Below, one piece after another: positions 8,097 through 16,229 of a DNA stretch of 64,000 nt (position 1 is the first letter of the stretch; the number at the start of each line of letters is the position of its first letter). A model generated the notes under the pieces. That model saw nothing but the letters and a program-made list of their open reading frames with translations. It made no database searches and was not told the DNA's origin. The stretch spans positions 372,001-436,000 of the forward strand of contig JAGYIN010000001.1 of NCBI GenBank assembly GCA_018402665.1. The letters run 5' to 3'. The translations under genes and the position numbers were made by a program. The DNA comes from Schleiferiaceae bacterium. GTDB taxonomy: Bacteria; Bacteroidota; Bacteroidia; Flavobacteriales; Schleiferiaceae.

Positions 8097-9368
8097 ATGA
8101 CGAAGTTCCCTTTAGGCGATGCCGCACAGTGGGTGGAAGCCTTTGGCGCCCCGCTTTACGTATATGATGCGAAAACTATTCGCGGTCAATATTTAAGAAT
8201 GAAGCAGGCTTTTGACCCTTCCATCGATGTGGATATTCACTACGCTTGTAAGGCACTCAATAATCTGAATATACTCAAGCTTATGCGTTCGCTTGGCGCG
8301 GGTTTAGATGCAGTAAGTTTAGGGGAAATTGAATTGGGTCTGCACGCCGGATTTCGACCTGATCAGATTTTATTTACACCAAATGGCGTGGGTATTGATG
8401 AAATCAAGGCGGCTGTCGAAATAGGTGTTCAAATCAATATTGACAACCTCGAAACGCTCGAAGAGTTTGCTAATGAGTTTGGGAGCTCTGTACCCGTTTG
8501 TGTGCGTATTAACCCACACATTATGGCCGGTGGCAACGCAAAAATTTCAGTGGGTCATATTGATTCTAAATTTGGAATCTCTATTCATCAAGTACGTCAT
8601 CTGCACCGAATCGTGCATAATATGGGGCTGCACGTACATGGACTTCACATGCATACGGGATCCGATATTTTAGACATCGATGCCTTTATGCGGGGCGCAG
8701 ATTTATTAATGGATCTTGCCCACGATTTCAAAGAGCTTACCTCTATCGATTTTGGTTCAGGATTCAAAGTGGGCTACAAACCTGGGGAATCCGCTACAGA
8801 TATTGAAAGTTTCGGAAACAAAATGAGCACGAGGTTCAAGGAATTCTGTTTAGAATATGGACGCGATTTAAAACTCATTTTCGAACCTGGAAAATTTCTT
8901 GTGAGCGAAGCTGGTGTTTTTATCACAAAGGTAAACAGCACGAAAACCACACCATCTACCGTATTTGCCCAGGTCAATAGTGGATTCAATCATTTCCCAA
9001 GACCCATGATGTACGATGCGTACCATCACATTGAAAATATTAGTAATCCCGATGGCGAGCAGCGTTTGTACACTATCGTCGGTTATGTCTGTGAAACAGA
9101 CACTTTTGGTTACGACCGAAAATTAAATGAGGTACGCAATGGCGACTTGTTAGCGTTTCATAACGCAGGTGCCTATTGCAGCAGCATGTCTTCTCAATAC
9201 AACAGCAGAGTACGACCTGCAGAGGTACTGATTGAAGGTGACCAAGCCTATCTGATTCGCGAACGCGAAACGATGGACGATTTGCTTCGGGGAACGATAG
9301 AACACGGCTTGTACCACGACATCGTAACACAAGGAAAGGAAGAAGCAGAGATTGCAGTACCTTCGTAA
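8097..9368 (+). CDS. lysA: Diaminopimelate decarboxylase
   Basis: Fold type III PLP enzyme, 423 residues from ATG 8097, catalysing meso-diaminopimelate to lysine plus CO2, the last step of lysine biosynthesis. The PLP lysine is K52 in YACKALNN. Further landmarks are HMHTGSDI, the phosphate-binding glycines DFGSGFKVGY, FEPGKFLVSEAG (EPGK in place of the more usual EPGR), the catalytic cysteine region GYVCETDTFG, and NAGAYC near the C terminus. A promoter of the TAnnTTTG type lies within the long 5' extension, so translation from the TTG at 8046 is unlikely. A GNAT gene and lysC follow at once, giving a lysine/aspartate-family operon. Confidence 0.95.
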   Translation: MTKFPLGDAAQWVEAFGAPLYVYDAKTIRGQYLRMKQAFDPSIDVDIHYACKALNNLNILKLMRSLGAGLDAVSLGEIELGLHAGFRPDQILFTPNGVGIDEIKAAVEIGVQINIDNLETLEEFANEFGSSVPVCVRINPHIMAGGNAKISVGHIDSKFGISIHQVRHLHRIVHNMGLHVHGLHMHTGSDILDIDAFMRGADLLMDLAHDFKELTSIDFGSGFKVGYKPGESATDIESFGNKMSTRFKEFCLEYGRDLKLIFEPGKFLVSEAGVFITKVNSTKTTPSTVFAQVNSGFNHFPRPMMYDAYHHIENISNPDGEQRLYTIVGYVCETDTFGYDRKLNEVRNGDLLAFHNAGAYCSSMSSQYNSRVRPAEVLIEGDQAYLIRERETMDDLLRGTIEHGLYHDIVTQGKEEAEIAVPS

Positions 9369-9372
9369 CACT

Positions 9373-9840
9373 ATGGTTAGGATTCGCAAGGCAGTAAAAG
9401 AAGATATGGTTGCGGTACACGCGCTTATCACGGAATTGGCTATTTACGAAAGAGAACCCAATGCTGTAATTATTTCCCCAGAGGACTTAAAGGAGCACGG
9501 CTTTTCAGAGCAGCGCTTTGAATGCTTTGTGGCGGAAGATTTAAAGATTGGTATTGTTGGAATGGCCCTGTTTTACCCGCGCTACAGCACATGGAAAGGT
9601 CCCACACTACACCTTGAAGACCTCTATGTAAAGCCCGAATATCGCAAAGCAGGTCTGGGCAAAGAATTGTTTGATCAGGTCGTAGCTGAGGCAGTAAAAC
9701 AGAACGTAGGGAGAATGGAATGGACGGTTCTAGAATGGAACGAACCCGCTTTGAATTTCTACAAAAAATATAACGCAACGCTCGACCCCGAATGGCATTT
9801 GGGTACGTTGACACGCGAACAATTGAATGCTTTGAAATGA
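9373..9840 (+). CDS. GNAT family N-acetyltransferase (SSAT-like)
   Basis: A 155-residue acetyltransferase. The GNAT core is visible: N-terminal VRIRKAVKEDM, central strand LHLEDLYVKPEYRKAGLGKELF holding the acetyl-CoA Q/R-x-x-G-x-G/A loop (RKAGLG), and the C-terminal WTVLEWNEPALNFYKKYNA. Overall it is like spermidine/thialysine acetyltransferases, so an amine substrate is plausible, but specificity cannot be read from sequence. The ATG at 9373 starts four bases after the lysA stop, and its TGA overlaps the lysC ATG (ATGA), so it is embedded in the lysine operon. An amino-acid-related substrate would fit this place. Confidence 0.85.
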   Translation: MVRIRKAVKEDMVAVHALITELAIYEREPNAVIISPEDLKEHGFSEQRFECFVAEDLKIGIVGMALFYPRYSTWKGPTLHLEDLYVKPEYRKAGLGKELFDQVVAEAVKQNVGRMEWTVLEWNEPALNFYKKYNATLDPEWHLGTLTREQLNALK

Positions 9841-11096
9841 GTACACCGCTAGTCTTCAAATTTGGTGGCGCTTCAGTGAAAGACGCCGACAGTGTGCGAA
9901 ATGTCGCTCGAATCATTGGTCTGTTTCCACAGCGCCCAATGGTCGTGGTAGTCAGTGCTATGGGTAAAACAACCAATGCTTTTGAAGAAGTTGTTGGGCA
10001 CTGGAGCCGCAATGAACTAGAATTGGCCAAGGAAAAAATCGGTGCGATTCGCAAATTTCACTTTGAAATTATTGAAGCATTATTTGAAGAACCCGGTGCT
10101 GTAAAATCGGAAGTGCAAGAACTCCTTCATCAGGTAAGCGCGGGTATTGATCGGACCGACCTGTCTTTTGGCGAGGCCTATGACTTTATTGTTCATTACG
10201 GGGAACTCATTTCAACGAAAATTATCGCTGCATTTATGGGCACGATCACCCCTACCGTTTGGCAGGATACTCGACTTCTGGTCCATACAGACGACCAATT
10301 CAGAAGGGCCACTGTACGTTGGGAAGAAACGACAACAGCCATACAAAATCGTTTAGATTCGGGTAAAGTGAATGTGGTTCAAGGCTTCATAGGCGCTACT
10401 GCCTCAGGAAAGCCGACTACTTTAGGTCGTGAAGGTTCGGATTATACTGGTGCTGTTTTCGCGTTCTGTTTGGGTGCCGACAGCTTAACCATCTGGAAAG
10501 ATGTCCCTGGTATGTTAAACGGCGACCCGAAGACTTTCGAAAACACAACTAAGATTGACCGATTACCCTTCAACGAAGCCATTGAACTTGCTTTTTATGG
10601 GGCATCAATCATTCACCCCAAGACCATTCAGCCGCTTAAGAAGAAAGGCATTCCTTTGCACATCAAAAGTTTCGTAGACCCAGCAGCGGAAGGAACAACG
10701 ATAGGTGGTGTCGAACGCGCTTCACCGGAAGTGCCCAATTTTATAGTAAAGAAAAATCAGGCACTGCTTCAGTTAAAGACTAAGGATTTGGCGTTTATCG
10801 CAGAACACCACCTCAGTGCCATTTACCAGCTGTTTGCGGATCAAGGCGTCGTCGTCAATCTCATGCGTAATACTGCAACTAAGGCTGTATTCTGTATAAA
10901 TCACGACCCTATTATCGTCCCAAAAGTGATGGGCGAATTGACCGACTTATTCGATTTAGAATTGGTTTCCGACACAGCTCTTTTAACCATTCGCCATTAC
11001 CGCAAAGAAGATGAGGATCGCGAAACAAACGGGCTCGATATTCTCCTTGAGCAGCGTACCCCGGATATCGTTCAGTTTGTTTTTAAACAGATATGA
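9837..11096 (+). CDS. lysC: Aspartate kinase
   Basis: Monofunctional aspartokinase, 419 residues, which phosphorylates aspartate in the first step towards lysine, threonine, methionine and diaminopimelate. The nucleotide-binding motif KFGGASVKDADSV begins at residue 8. Further motifs are VVVVSAMGKTTN, GREGSDYTGA (aspartate site) and WKDVPGMLNGDPK. From about residue 300 comes a region of ACT-like character (LLQLKTKDLAFI and onward), the usual site of feedback regulation. No homoserine dehydrogenase domain is fused. The ATG at 9837 overlaps the GNAT stop, and the operon is lysA-GNAT-lysC. Confidence 0.94.
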   Translation: MSTPLVFKFGGASVKDADSVRNVARIIGLFPQRPMVVVVSAMGKTTNAFEEVVGHWSRNELELAKEKIGAIRKFHFEIIEALFEEPGAVKSEVQELLHQVSAGIDRTDLSFGEAYDFIVHYGELISTKIIAAFMGTITPTVWQDTRLLVHTDDQFRRATVRWEETTTAIQNRLDSGKVNVVQGFIGATASGKPTTLGREGSDYTGAVFAFCLGADSLTIWKDVPGMLNGDPKTFENTTKIDRLPFNEAIELAFYGASIIHPKTIQPLKKKGIPLHIKSFVDPAAEGTTIGGVERASPEVPNFIVKKNQALLQLKTKDLAFIAEHHLSAIYQLFADQGVVVNLMRNTATKAVFCINHDPIIVPKVMGELTDLFDLELVSDTALLTIRHYRKEDEDRETNGLDILLEQRTPDIVQFVFKQI

Positions 11097-11167
11097 CACA
11101 CCAACTTAATCCTGCATTAATCAAAAGGTAAAATTTGAGCGGTACTCTTGTACATTAATCCTCGATA

Positions 11168-12094
11168 ATGCGCCAAATATTACCATCTTTCAGAAAGGTT
11201 TCAGAGATTTCGGATCCCGTGCCACCGCAAATTCTTCGTAATTGTTTCGAATCCCTTCCTCAATCGTCTTTACTTTTAGAAAAAGGAGATCTCAAAGCCT
11301 ATTTACTTTACCCTGGTAGTGCACCACGAATTCTACAAGAAATTGGTCGACTTCGAGAGATCACTTTCAGAGCAGTAGGAGAAGGAACCGGACATTCTAC
11401 AGATATCGATGAATTCGATGATTATTTTCATCAACTCGTAATCTGGGACAAGAAAAATAAACTTATAGTTGGTGCCTATCGTATTGGTCTAGGACCGCAG
11501 ATTTATAAGGAGCGCGGCATCAAAGGCTTTTATGTTCGAAGTCTATTTAAAATTCATCATAAAGGCCACTATTTACTTAAAGATGGACTGGAATTGGGTC
11601 GTTCATTTATACGAGAAGAATACCAAATGAAACCGATGCCCTTATTTATGCTGTGGCAAGCAATTTTAAGAATCACACAGCAAGAGAACATTCAATACAT
11701 CTTTGGCTGCATTAGCATATCGAATGCGTTTTCACAAACATCACGAAGCTTAATAGCTGCCTATATAAAAAAGTACTACTACGACGCCGAATACGCGGAA
11801 CATGTAAAAGCTAAAGTTGAATACCGTGCAAAACTCAATTCAGATGCCCACAAAGCATTAGTAAATGCATTACCGAACGACGTAAAAAGTCTTCAACGTA
11901 TGGTACGGAATTTCGAGCCTGCCGGAATACGATTTCCTGTTTTGATCCGACAATACTTAAGTCAGAATGCCCGAATTGTTGGGTTCAACATCGATCCGAA
12001 GTTTGGAAATTGCTTAGATGCCTTTATGTATTTAAATGTAAAGCACATTCCGGATAGCCTTCTCACAAAAGCGATGAACGAATTGAATCCATAA
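11168..12094 (+). CDS. OlsB/GlsB-like N-acyltransferase (GNAT fold)
   Basis: A 308-residue hemolysin-like GNAT protein of the OlsB family. Supporting segments are REITFRAVGEGTGHSTDIDEFD, HQLVIWDKKNKLIVGAYRIGLG, GLELGRSFIREEY and LWQAILR, followed by FGCISISNAF. Members transfer a 3-hydroxyacyl chain from ACP to an amino acid: ornithine in OlsB, glycine in Bacteroides GlsB, making amino-acid membrane lipids. Which amino acid is used here cannot be read off. The partner O-acyltransferase (OlsA/GlsA) is not adjacent. Its 3' end overlaps the convergent dehydrogenase gene by 32 bases. Confidence 0.75.
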   Translation: MRQILPSFRKVSEISDPVPPQILRNCFESLPQSSLLLEKGDLKAYLLYPGSAPRILQEIGRLREITFRAVGEGTGHSTDIDEFDDYFHQLVIWDKKNKLIVGAYRIGLGPQIYKERGIKGFYVRSLFKIHHKGHYLLKDGLELGRSFIREEYQMKPMPLFMLWQAILRITQQENIQYIFGCISISNAFSQTSRSLIAAYIKKYYYDAEYAEHVKAKVEYRAKLNSDAHKALVNALPNDVKSLQRMVRNFEPAGIRFPVLIRQYLSQNARIVGFNIDPKFGNCLDAFMYLNVKHIPDSLLTKAMNELNP

Positions 12095-13013
12095 CCTTTT
12101 GCGCCAATCCTGCGCCCATTTTTTCGAAGCTTTCTTTGGTCCAGCCGGCAATATGTGGACTTAACAACACGTTTTCACGTTCAAGCAAAGCGGTTAATGC
12201 CGGTGGCAGTGGTCCCTCAAAGAGACTTGTAAAACTGGACTTCTCATATTCCAATACGTCCAATCCTGCACTCAGCACTTTCCCAGAATCAAGGGCAGCT
12301 ACTAGAGCGGCTGTATTTAAAATGGGCCCACGCGCGGTGTTGATAAAGTGAATGGGTTTGTCGAATGAAGCGAAAAAATCCGCATTCGCATAGTTCCGAG
12401 TTTCCGCTGTTAATGGCAGGTGCAAACTAATGACATCCGATTCGTTGTAGAGCTCGTGTAATGTGCACTCCTTGATACCACCTTCTGAGTAGCCTGTTTT
12501 GTATTTATCAAAAGCAAGTACCGTCACGCCCATCGCATCAAGTAAACGTGCGAAGGTGCCACCCATTACACCGTAGCCAATCACCCCCACCTTGAGGGCC
12601 TGGAGCTCACGGCCCTTGTTCGACTCACGCAACCATTTTCCCTCTTTGATCTCGCGCTGAACACGCGGCAAGTGATTGAGTAAACTCAAGAGCATTCCTA
12701 AAGCATGCTCCGCAACTGCGCGTGCATTTCCCTCCGGTACGCGCAGACAAACGATCTGCCTTCGGGCCGCCTCTTCAACATCTATATTTTCCAGCCCGGC
12801 GCCAAGACGCCCAATGACTTTAAGTTGAGGAAAAGCATGCAAGAAATCCTTAGTTACTTTCAGGCGAGAACGAATGATAATCACTTCAGCATCAGCATGC
12901 CTTTCAGTGAGCGCTGCCAAGGGTTCGTCAAACGCACGGACCAATTCCAATCCACCCGCGCTCAACCCTGCTTCTAGGAGTGGATGTGTATCGTCTAGGA
13001 GTAATGCCTTCAT
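12063..13013 (-). CDS. D-2-hydroxyacid dehydrogenase (SerA-like)
   Basis: A 316-residue NAD-dependent D-isomer-specific 2-hydroxyacid dehydrogenase. The substrate lid domains flank a Rossmann core with GVIGYGVMGGTFARLL near residues 143-158. The catalytic triad is visible: Arg in NTARGPILN, Glu in GLDVLEYE and His in LSPHIAGWT. It is most like short phosphoglycerate dehydrogenases (no C-terminal ACT domain), so 3-phosphoglycerate is the likeliest but not the only possible substrate. It is the last gene of the unit rsmA-mgtE-dehydrogenase, sharing a base with the end of mgtE, and overlaps the acyltransferase tail to tail. Confidence 0.85.
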   Translation of the reverse strand: MKALLLDDTHPLLEAGLSAGGLELVRAFDEPLAALTERHADAEVIIIRSRLKVTKDFLHAFPQLKVIGRLGAGLENIDVEEAARRQIVCLRVPEGNARAVAEHALGMLLSLLNHLPRVQREIKEGKWLRESNKGRELQALKVGVIGYGVMGGTFARLLDAMGVTVLAFDKYKTGYSEGGIKECTLHELYNESDVISLHLPLTAETRNYANADFFASFDKPIHFINTARGPILNTAALVAALDSGKVLSAGLDVLEYEKSSFTSLFEGPLPPALTALLERENVLLSPHIAGWTKESFEKMGAGLAQKVMDSIRSSLL

Positions 13014-14356
13014 CAGTATCCGATGATATAACGACCAATTTGGAAATAAATAATCAATCCAATCACATCATTGGCCGTAGTAATAAATGGGCCTGTTGCA
13101 AGTGCAGCATCTATTTTAAACCTGTTGAGCAACAACGGTATAAAGGTTCCAAACAAGGAAGCGAAGATAATCACAGCGAGCAAAGAGACGGCAACCGTCA
13201 AGGTGACCAATTGGTCATAACCCAAAAGCAAGCCTGCCCCGTACATCGTACTCGCTAGTATGAGTCCATTTACCAAACCCACAAATAATTCTTTCCAGAG
13301 TTTAGCAATGATGTTCTGCTCCTTTTTATCCGAGGCCAAGGCTTGAACTACGATTGCTGACGATTGAACTCCAACATTTCCTGCCATAGCAGCAATTAAA
13401 GGCATAAATAAGGCTAACGCTGGCACCGATTTTATATCGCCTTCGTTTTCACCCAACATCAGTGCCACTATCAATCCGCCAAATAGACCGATCAGCAACC
13501 ACGGTATGCGTGCTCTAGTAACTTCAAAAACAGTATCGTCACTTTCGACCTCATCGGTCAAACCTGAAGCCAATTGGTAGTCGCGCTCTGCCTCTTCGCG
13601 TATAAAATCAACGACGTCATCTAAAGTTATTCGACCCAACAATTCGCCCGCTGCATTAACTACGGGCAGAACAAATAAATCGTATTTCTGCATCATGTTT
13701 GCCACATCCTCAGCTGGGGTATTTGAGAGTACGGTATGCTTGATAGGAGTGTAGAGATCCGTGATATTGGCAGTACGTTTTGCTGTGAGCAGTTTCTTTA
13801 AGCTTAATGTACCCACCAAAATATCCGCATCGTTGACTACGTATACCGCATGAACGCGGTCGATATTTTCAGCTTGATTCCTCATTGCGGCCACACAACG
13901 CAAAGCCGTTAGCCCCTCATTTACCTTGACTAATTCCGTACCCATCAAAGCTCCCGCAGAATCCTCATCGTGTGTAAGGAGTTGTGCAATTTTTTTGGCT
14001 TGCTCGACATCTTCAACCTTAGAGAGTACCTCCTTTGTGAGTTCATCTGAAAGTTCTGACAACATATCCGCAGCATCATCGCTATCCATGTTTTCGACCA
14101 ACTCATGCGCGATATCCTCAGTGGAATAACGTGTAAGAAGATCAGCCCGAAGATCTTCATCAATCTCCACTAACACATCCGCTACACGCTCAGAATCAAG
14201 CCGATCGAGAAGGCTCTCCACCTCATCAACCTCCATCGTTTCTAAAACCTCAGCAATGTCCGCAGCGTGAATACCTTCCATCAAGGCCTCAAAAGTCGAC
14301 GCGTCTGTAGCACCAGCCGCTTCTAAAATTCTGTCGTTAAGATTGAGTTCTTCCAT
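13013..14356 (-). CDS. mgtE: Magnesium transporter MgtE
   Basis: About 447 residues (ATG at 14356; an alternative ATG at 14368). Order of domains: the N-terminal superhelical MgtE_N region rich in acidic repeats (EVDEVESLLDRL, MDSDDAADML), two CBS domains (about residues 125-250, with LSLKKLL and LLGRITLDDVVDFI), a plug helix, and five membrane helices from about residue 280 (PWLLIGLFGGLIVALML onward, including the pore helix region MAGNVGVQSSAIVVQ). It is a Mg2+-gated Mg2+ channel in the inner membrane. It overlaps the end of rsmA by about 20 bases; co-transcription is clear. No M-box riboswitch is visible upstream. Confidence 0.94.
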   Translation of the reverse strand: MEELNLNDRILEAAGATDASTFEALMEGIHAADIAEVLETMEVDEVESLLDRLDSERVADVLVEIDEDLRADLLTRYSTEDIAHELVENMDSDDAADMLSELSDELTKEVLSKVEDVEQAKKIAQLLTHDEDSAGALMGTELVKVNEGLTALRCVAAMRNQAENIDRVHAVYVVNDADILVGTLSLKKLLTAKRTANITDLYTPIKHTVLSNTPAEDVANMMQKYDLFVLPVVNAAGELLGRITLDDVVDFIREEAERDYQLASGLTDEVESDDTVFEVTRARIPWLLIGLFGGLIVALMLGENEGDIKSVPALALFMPLIAAMAGNVGVQSSAIVVQALASDKKEQNIIAKLWKELFVGLVNGLILASTMYGAGLLLGYDQLVTLTVAVSLLAVIIFASLFGTFIPLLLNRFKIDAALATGPFITTANDVIGLIIYFQIGRYIIGY

Positions 14357-15128
14357 CTTCAATGGCATTTAGCAATTCGACAAACTCGAAATGGCTCAGT
14401 TGCTCCGCACGTTTCGTTAAATACGGATGGTCGAAGCCTACAGGCAAGTTAAGGACTTTCAAAGCATTACGTAACGTTTTTCTCCGCTGTCCAAAAGCAG
14501 CCTTAACTCCGCGTTTGAGAATAGCGAAAGAAATAGCGGGATCCGTCGATTTTCGAACCATGTGCATTACGCCACTTTCCACTTTTGGCGGCGGATTAAA
14601 TACTGTAGGCGGCACTGTGAAATCGTATGTTAAATCATAATACGCTTGACATAAAACGGATAGGATACCATAGGTTTTATTCCCCGGCGGAGCACACAAA
14701 CGCTCGGCCACTTCCTTCTGAAACATCCCGCCAAAAAGAGGGATTTGATGGCGCTCTTCTAATACCTTGAAAACAATCTGAGAAGAAATATTGTACGGAA
14801 AGTTACCGATTAGGGCGAACGGTGTATCGCCAAAGGTTCTTGATGGATTCCATTTCAAGAAATCCTCCTGTAAAATACGGGCACTGAGTTGGTTGTAGTT
14901 CGCTTGTAAATAACTCACGCTCTCCTCATCGATCTCAATCACCCACGTTTCTATGGACGGATTTCTCAACAAATATTTCGTCATCACGCCCATACCTGGG
15001 CCGATTTCCAATACTTTTTCTACACCCTCAAAAGGAACTACAGCCGCAATGCGCTCCGCGATGCTTTCGTCTTTGAGGAAGTGTTGCCCCAAGTGCTTTT
15101 TAGCACGTACTTGTCCGTCGAATCTCAT
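14337..15128 (-). CDS. rsmA: 16S rRNA dimethyladenosine transferase
   Basis: RsmA/KsgA, 263 residues from the ATG at 15128, which dimethylates the two adjacent adenines near the 3' end of 16S rRNA using S-adenosylmethionine. The family opening [12 protein letters not shown], the SAM motif [12 protein letters not shown] and the target-base motif NFPYNISS are all present. The longer open frame upstream is not conserved-looking and crosses the divergent fbp promoter region, so it was not used. It is the first gene of the operon with mgtE and the dehydrogenase and is divergent from fbp. Confidence 0.95.
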   Translation of the reverse strand: MRFDGQVRAKKHLGQHFLKDESIAERIAAVVPFEGVEKVLEIGPGMGVMTKYLLRNPSIETWVIEIDEESVSYLQANYNQLSARILQEDFLKWNPSRTFGDTPFALIGNFPYNISSQIVFKVLEERHQIPLFGGMFQKEVAERLCAPPGNKTYGILSVLCQAYYDLTYDFTVPPTVFNPPPKVESGVMHMVRKSTDPAISFAILKRGVKAAFGQRRKTLRNALKVLNLPVGFDHPYLTKRAEQLSHFEFVELLNAIEDGRTQS

Positions 15129-15215
15129 AGGGTAAAGGTAATCTTTAGTTTCAGGCGATTCCCACAGAAAATGGCTAACTTGCTCCCACCTATCACAACC
15201 AAAGAACCACTGACC

Positions 15216-16226
15216 ATGGTACAACCCACCACGCTCGGCGAATTTATCGTCGAGAACCAAAAAGATTTTCCGTTTGCATCCGGAGAACTATCGCAACTCT
15301 TGACTTCTATTCGCCTTGCTGCGAAAGTGGTGAATAGAGAAATCAATAAAGCCGGTTTGGCAGATATTTTAGGCGCTATAGGCTCTGAAAATGTGCAAGG
15401 CGAACAGCAACAGAAATTAGACGTCATAGCGAACGACACTTTTATGCGCGCACTTCGCAGCATGGGACAGGTTTGCGGTGTCGCTTCCGAGGAAGAAGAT
15501 TCCTTTATCGGCTTCGACGACGAAATTCATGCCGACGCAAAATACATCGTGCTCATGGATCCGCTCGATGGATCCTCTAATATTGACGTTAACGTGAGCG
15601 TGGGGACTATTTTCTCCATCTACCGCCGCATCACACCTACGGGAAGTCCGGTCAGTTTAAAAGATTTTTTACAGCCCGGAGATGCACAAATCGCAGCCGG
15701 GTATGTCGTTTACGGCTCATCAACCATGCTGGTATACACCACAGGAAATGGTGTGAACGGGTTTACGCTGGACCCGTCCATCGGAGTTTTCTGTTTATCC
15801 CACCCGAACATGACCATCCCCGCCGAGGGTAAAATCTACAGTGTTAACGAAGGGAATTATGTGCACTTTCCCACTGGGGTAAAGCAGTATTTGAAGTATT
15901 GTCAAGAGTTTGACGAAGCCACAAATCGGCCCTATACCTCCCGTTACATAGGCTCATTAGTTTCCGATTTTCACCGCAATCTTATAAAAGGCGGGGTGTA
16001 TCTTTACCCCACAGGAACGATGGCACCAAATGGTAAACTTCGACTTCTGTACGAGTGTAATCCACTCGCTTTTATTGTTGAACAAGCCGGCGGCATGGCC
16101 ACGAACGGCGCAAAGCGAATTTTAGAAATAGACCCGACGGAATTGCACCAGCGGGTACCTATTTTCATAGGATCGCCGCGTATGGTCGAGACCGCCCATG
16201 CATTTTTGCAGAAATACAAAGAATAA
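15216..16226 (+). CDS. fbp: Fructose-1,6-bisphosphatase, class I
   Basis: A 336-residue gluconeogenic phosphatase. The ATG at 15216 gives the family opening [13 protein letters not shown]; another in-frame ATG at 15171 would add 15 residues. Motifs include [19 protein letters not shown], the acidic loop EEEDS, and the metal-binding sequence [14 protein letters not shown] near residue 115. It hydrolyses fructose 1,6-bisphosphate to fructose 6-phosphate in the cytoplasm. It is divergent from rsmA, and mfd starts three bases after its stop, so the two are co-transcribed. Confidence 0.95.
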   Translation: MVQPTTLGEFIVENQKDFPFASGELSQLLTSIRLAAKVVNREINKAGLADILGAIGSENVQGEQQQKLDVIANDTFMRALRSMGQVCGVASEEEDSFIGFDDEIHADAKYIVLMDPLDGSSNIDVNVSVGTIFSIYRRITPTGSPVSLKDFLQPGDAQIAAGYVVYGSSTMLVYTTGNGVNGFTLDPSIGVFCLSHPNMTIPAEGKIYSVNEGNYVHFPTGVKQYLKYCQEFDEATNRPYTSRYIGSLVSDFHRNLIKGGVYLYPTGTMAPNGKLRLLYECNPLAFIVEQAGGMATNGAKRILEIDPTELHQRVPIFIGSPRMVETAHAFLQKYKE

Positions 16227-16229
16227 CCC

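Noticed and set aside
9470-10054. A 194-residue open frame on the minus strand
   Set aside because: It lies wholly opposite the GNAT gene and lysC, which are well supported; composition is shadow-like.
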